A DNA stretch of 64,000 nucleotides. Source: Eubacterium ruminantium. GTDB taxonomy: Bacteria > Bacillota > Clostridia > Lachnospirales > Lachnospiraceae. Position numbers and translations under genes: made by a program. The notes under the pieces were generated by a model that saw nothing but the letters and a program-made list of their open reading frames with translations, searched no databases and was not told the DNA's origin. The stretch covers positions 117,557 through 181,556 of the forward strand of contig NZ_FUXA01000009.1 of NCBI RefSeq assembly GCF_900167085.1, written 5' to 3'. Positions 63,275 through 64,000 of this stretch are shown piece by piece. The stretch's first letter is position 1. Each line of letters begins with the position of its first letter.

Positions 63275-63347
63275 AGCCGATGATCGGACTCGAACCGATA
63301 ACCTGCTGATTACAAATCAGCTGCTCTGCCAATTGAGCCACATCGGC
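63275..63347 (-). tRNA. tRNA-Thr (TGT)
   Basis: A 73-base cloverleaf with anticodon TGT in TTTGTAA and acceptor stem GCCGATG/CATCGGC. Discriminator T. Confidence 0.96.
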
Positions 63348-63352
63348 GAAAG

Positions 63353-63425
63353 TGGGACCTACAGGGCTCGAACCTGTGACCCTCTGCTTGTAAGGCAGAT
63401 GCTCTCCCAGCTGAGCTAAGATCCC
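63353..63425 (-). tRNA. tRNA-Val (TAC)
   Basis: A 73-base cloverleaf with anticodon TAC in CTTACAA and acceptor GGGATCT/AGGTCCC with one G-T pair; discriminator A. It lies five bases from the Thr gene. Confidence 0.97.
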
Positions 63426-63436
63426 ATTTCTATAAG

Positions 63437-63510
63437 CGACCCAGAACGGACTTGAACCGTCGACCTCCGCCGTGACAGGGCGGCGCTCTAACCAACTGAG
63501 CCACTGGGCC
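63437..63510 (-). tRNA. tRNA-Asp (GTC)
   Basis: A 74-base cloverleaf with anticodon GTC in CTGTCAC, acceptor GGCCCAG/CTGGGTC and discriminator G. It is the first tRNA after the 23S rRNA gene in the direction of transcription. Confidence 0.97.
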
Positions 63511-63679
63511 ATAAAGGTAACAGTTATGTACCTTCAAAACTTCATACAAACTGTCGCAAGTGATATATTACCACATCACTATACGTTCTGTAAACAAAAA
63601 TTTTAATTATTTTTGTTTATCAGATAAACATCGCAAGTATCATACTTAAGATGCTCAAAAGCAATCTTTTCATCTCTCT

Positions 63680-64000
<321 letters not shown>

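Noticed and set aside
63132..63512. Open frames of about 90-126 codons across the tRNA cluster
   Set aside because: They run through five tRNA genes with clear cloverleaf structure; the proteins are artefacts of tRNA sequence.

Overview
The window looks like chromosome of a low-GC Gram-positive anaerobe, most likely a member of the Lachnospiraceae (Butyrivibrio/Roseburia-like). I infer this from the AT-rich composition, strong AGGAGG ribosome binding sites, a Firmicutes-type S10-spc-alpha operon with an Adk carrying a Cys4 LID and a zinc-type S14, a four-subunit pyruvate-type ferredoxin oxidoreductase, and a stand-alone AICAR transformylase next to an archaeal-type IMP cyclohydrolase. No species can be named from the sequence alone.

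Layout. 1-18360 is one long leftward block: rpsJ to rplQ (S10, spc and alpha operons in canonical order, with secY, adk, infA and rpmJ), followed by a fused ECF transporter ATPase and the edge-truncated ecfT. A promoter and a folded leader sit just upstream of rpsJ. 18330-21130 holds a DUF3137 membrane protein gene whose 5' side is occupied by a complete IS607-type element (serine recombinase tnpA, tnpB nuclease, probable omega RNA). 21301-32273 carries housekeeping and unknown genes: DUF6630, a GGDEF protein, a second DUF3137 protein, an SPFH/NfeD pair, an aconitase-family enzyme and a two-gene zinc-ribbon/membrane locus.

32500-37152 holds a rightward porGDAB operon (oxidoreductase making or using acyl-CoA and reduced ferredoxin) facing citrate synthase; with the aconitase at 27.4-29.7 kb this suggests the oxidative branch from pyruvate through citrate towards 2-oxoglutarate and glutamate. 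37-49 kb mixes a regulator, cardiolipin synthase, a BI-1 family protein, a zinc-binding lipoprotein under a Fur/Zur-like box, the last two purine biosynthesis steps and DegV. 49-56.4 kb holds an ABC exporter with two permeases and a four-gene two-component signalling operon. 56.4-62.9 kb is accessory in character: small proteins, unknown genes, nucleoside phosphorylase, a P-loop protein, an isolated type IV pilin-like gene, and at least five short tandem-repeat arrays. The right edge has six tRNA genes (transcribed Asp, Val, Thr, Tyr, fMet, Phe) directly after the 3' end of a leftward 23S rRNA gene, with no 5S gene seen between them.

No clearly new defence or biosynthetic system stands out. 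The most interesting unexplained structures are a palindrome-rich non-coding block at 58.86-59.02 kb, a minisatellite in the probable leader of the pilin gene, iterated palindromes at 37.95-38.00 kb, recurrent hairpins in the spacers of the ribosomal protein operon, and the IS607 insertion directly before a DUF3137 gene.
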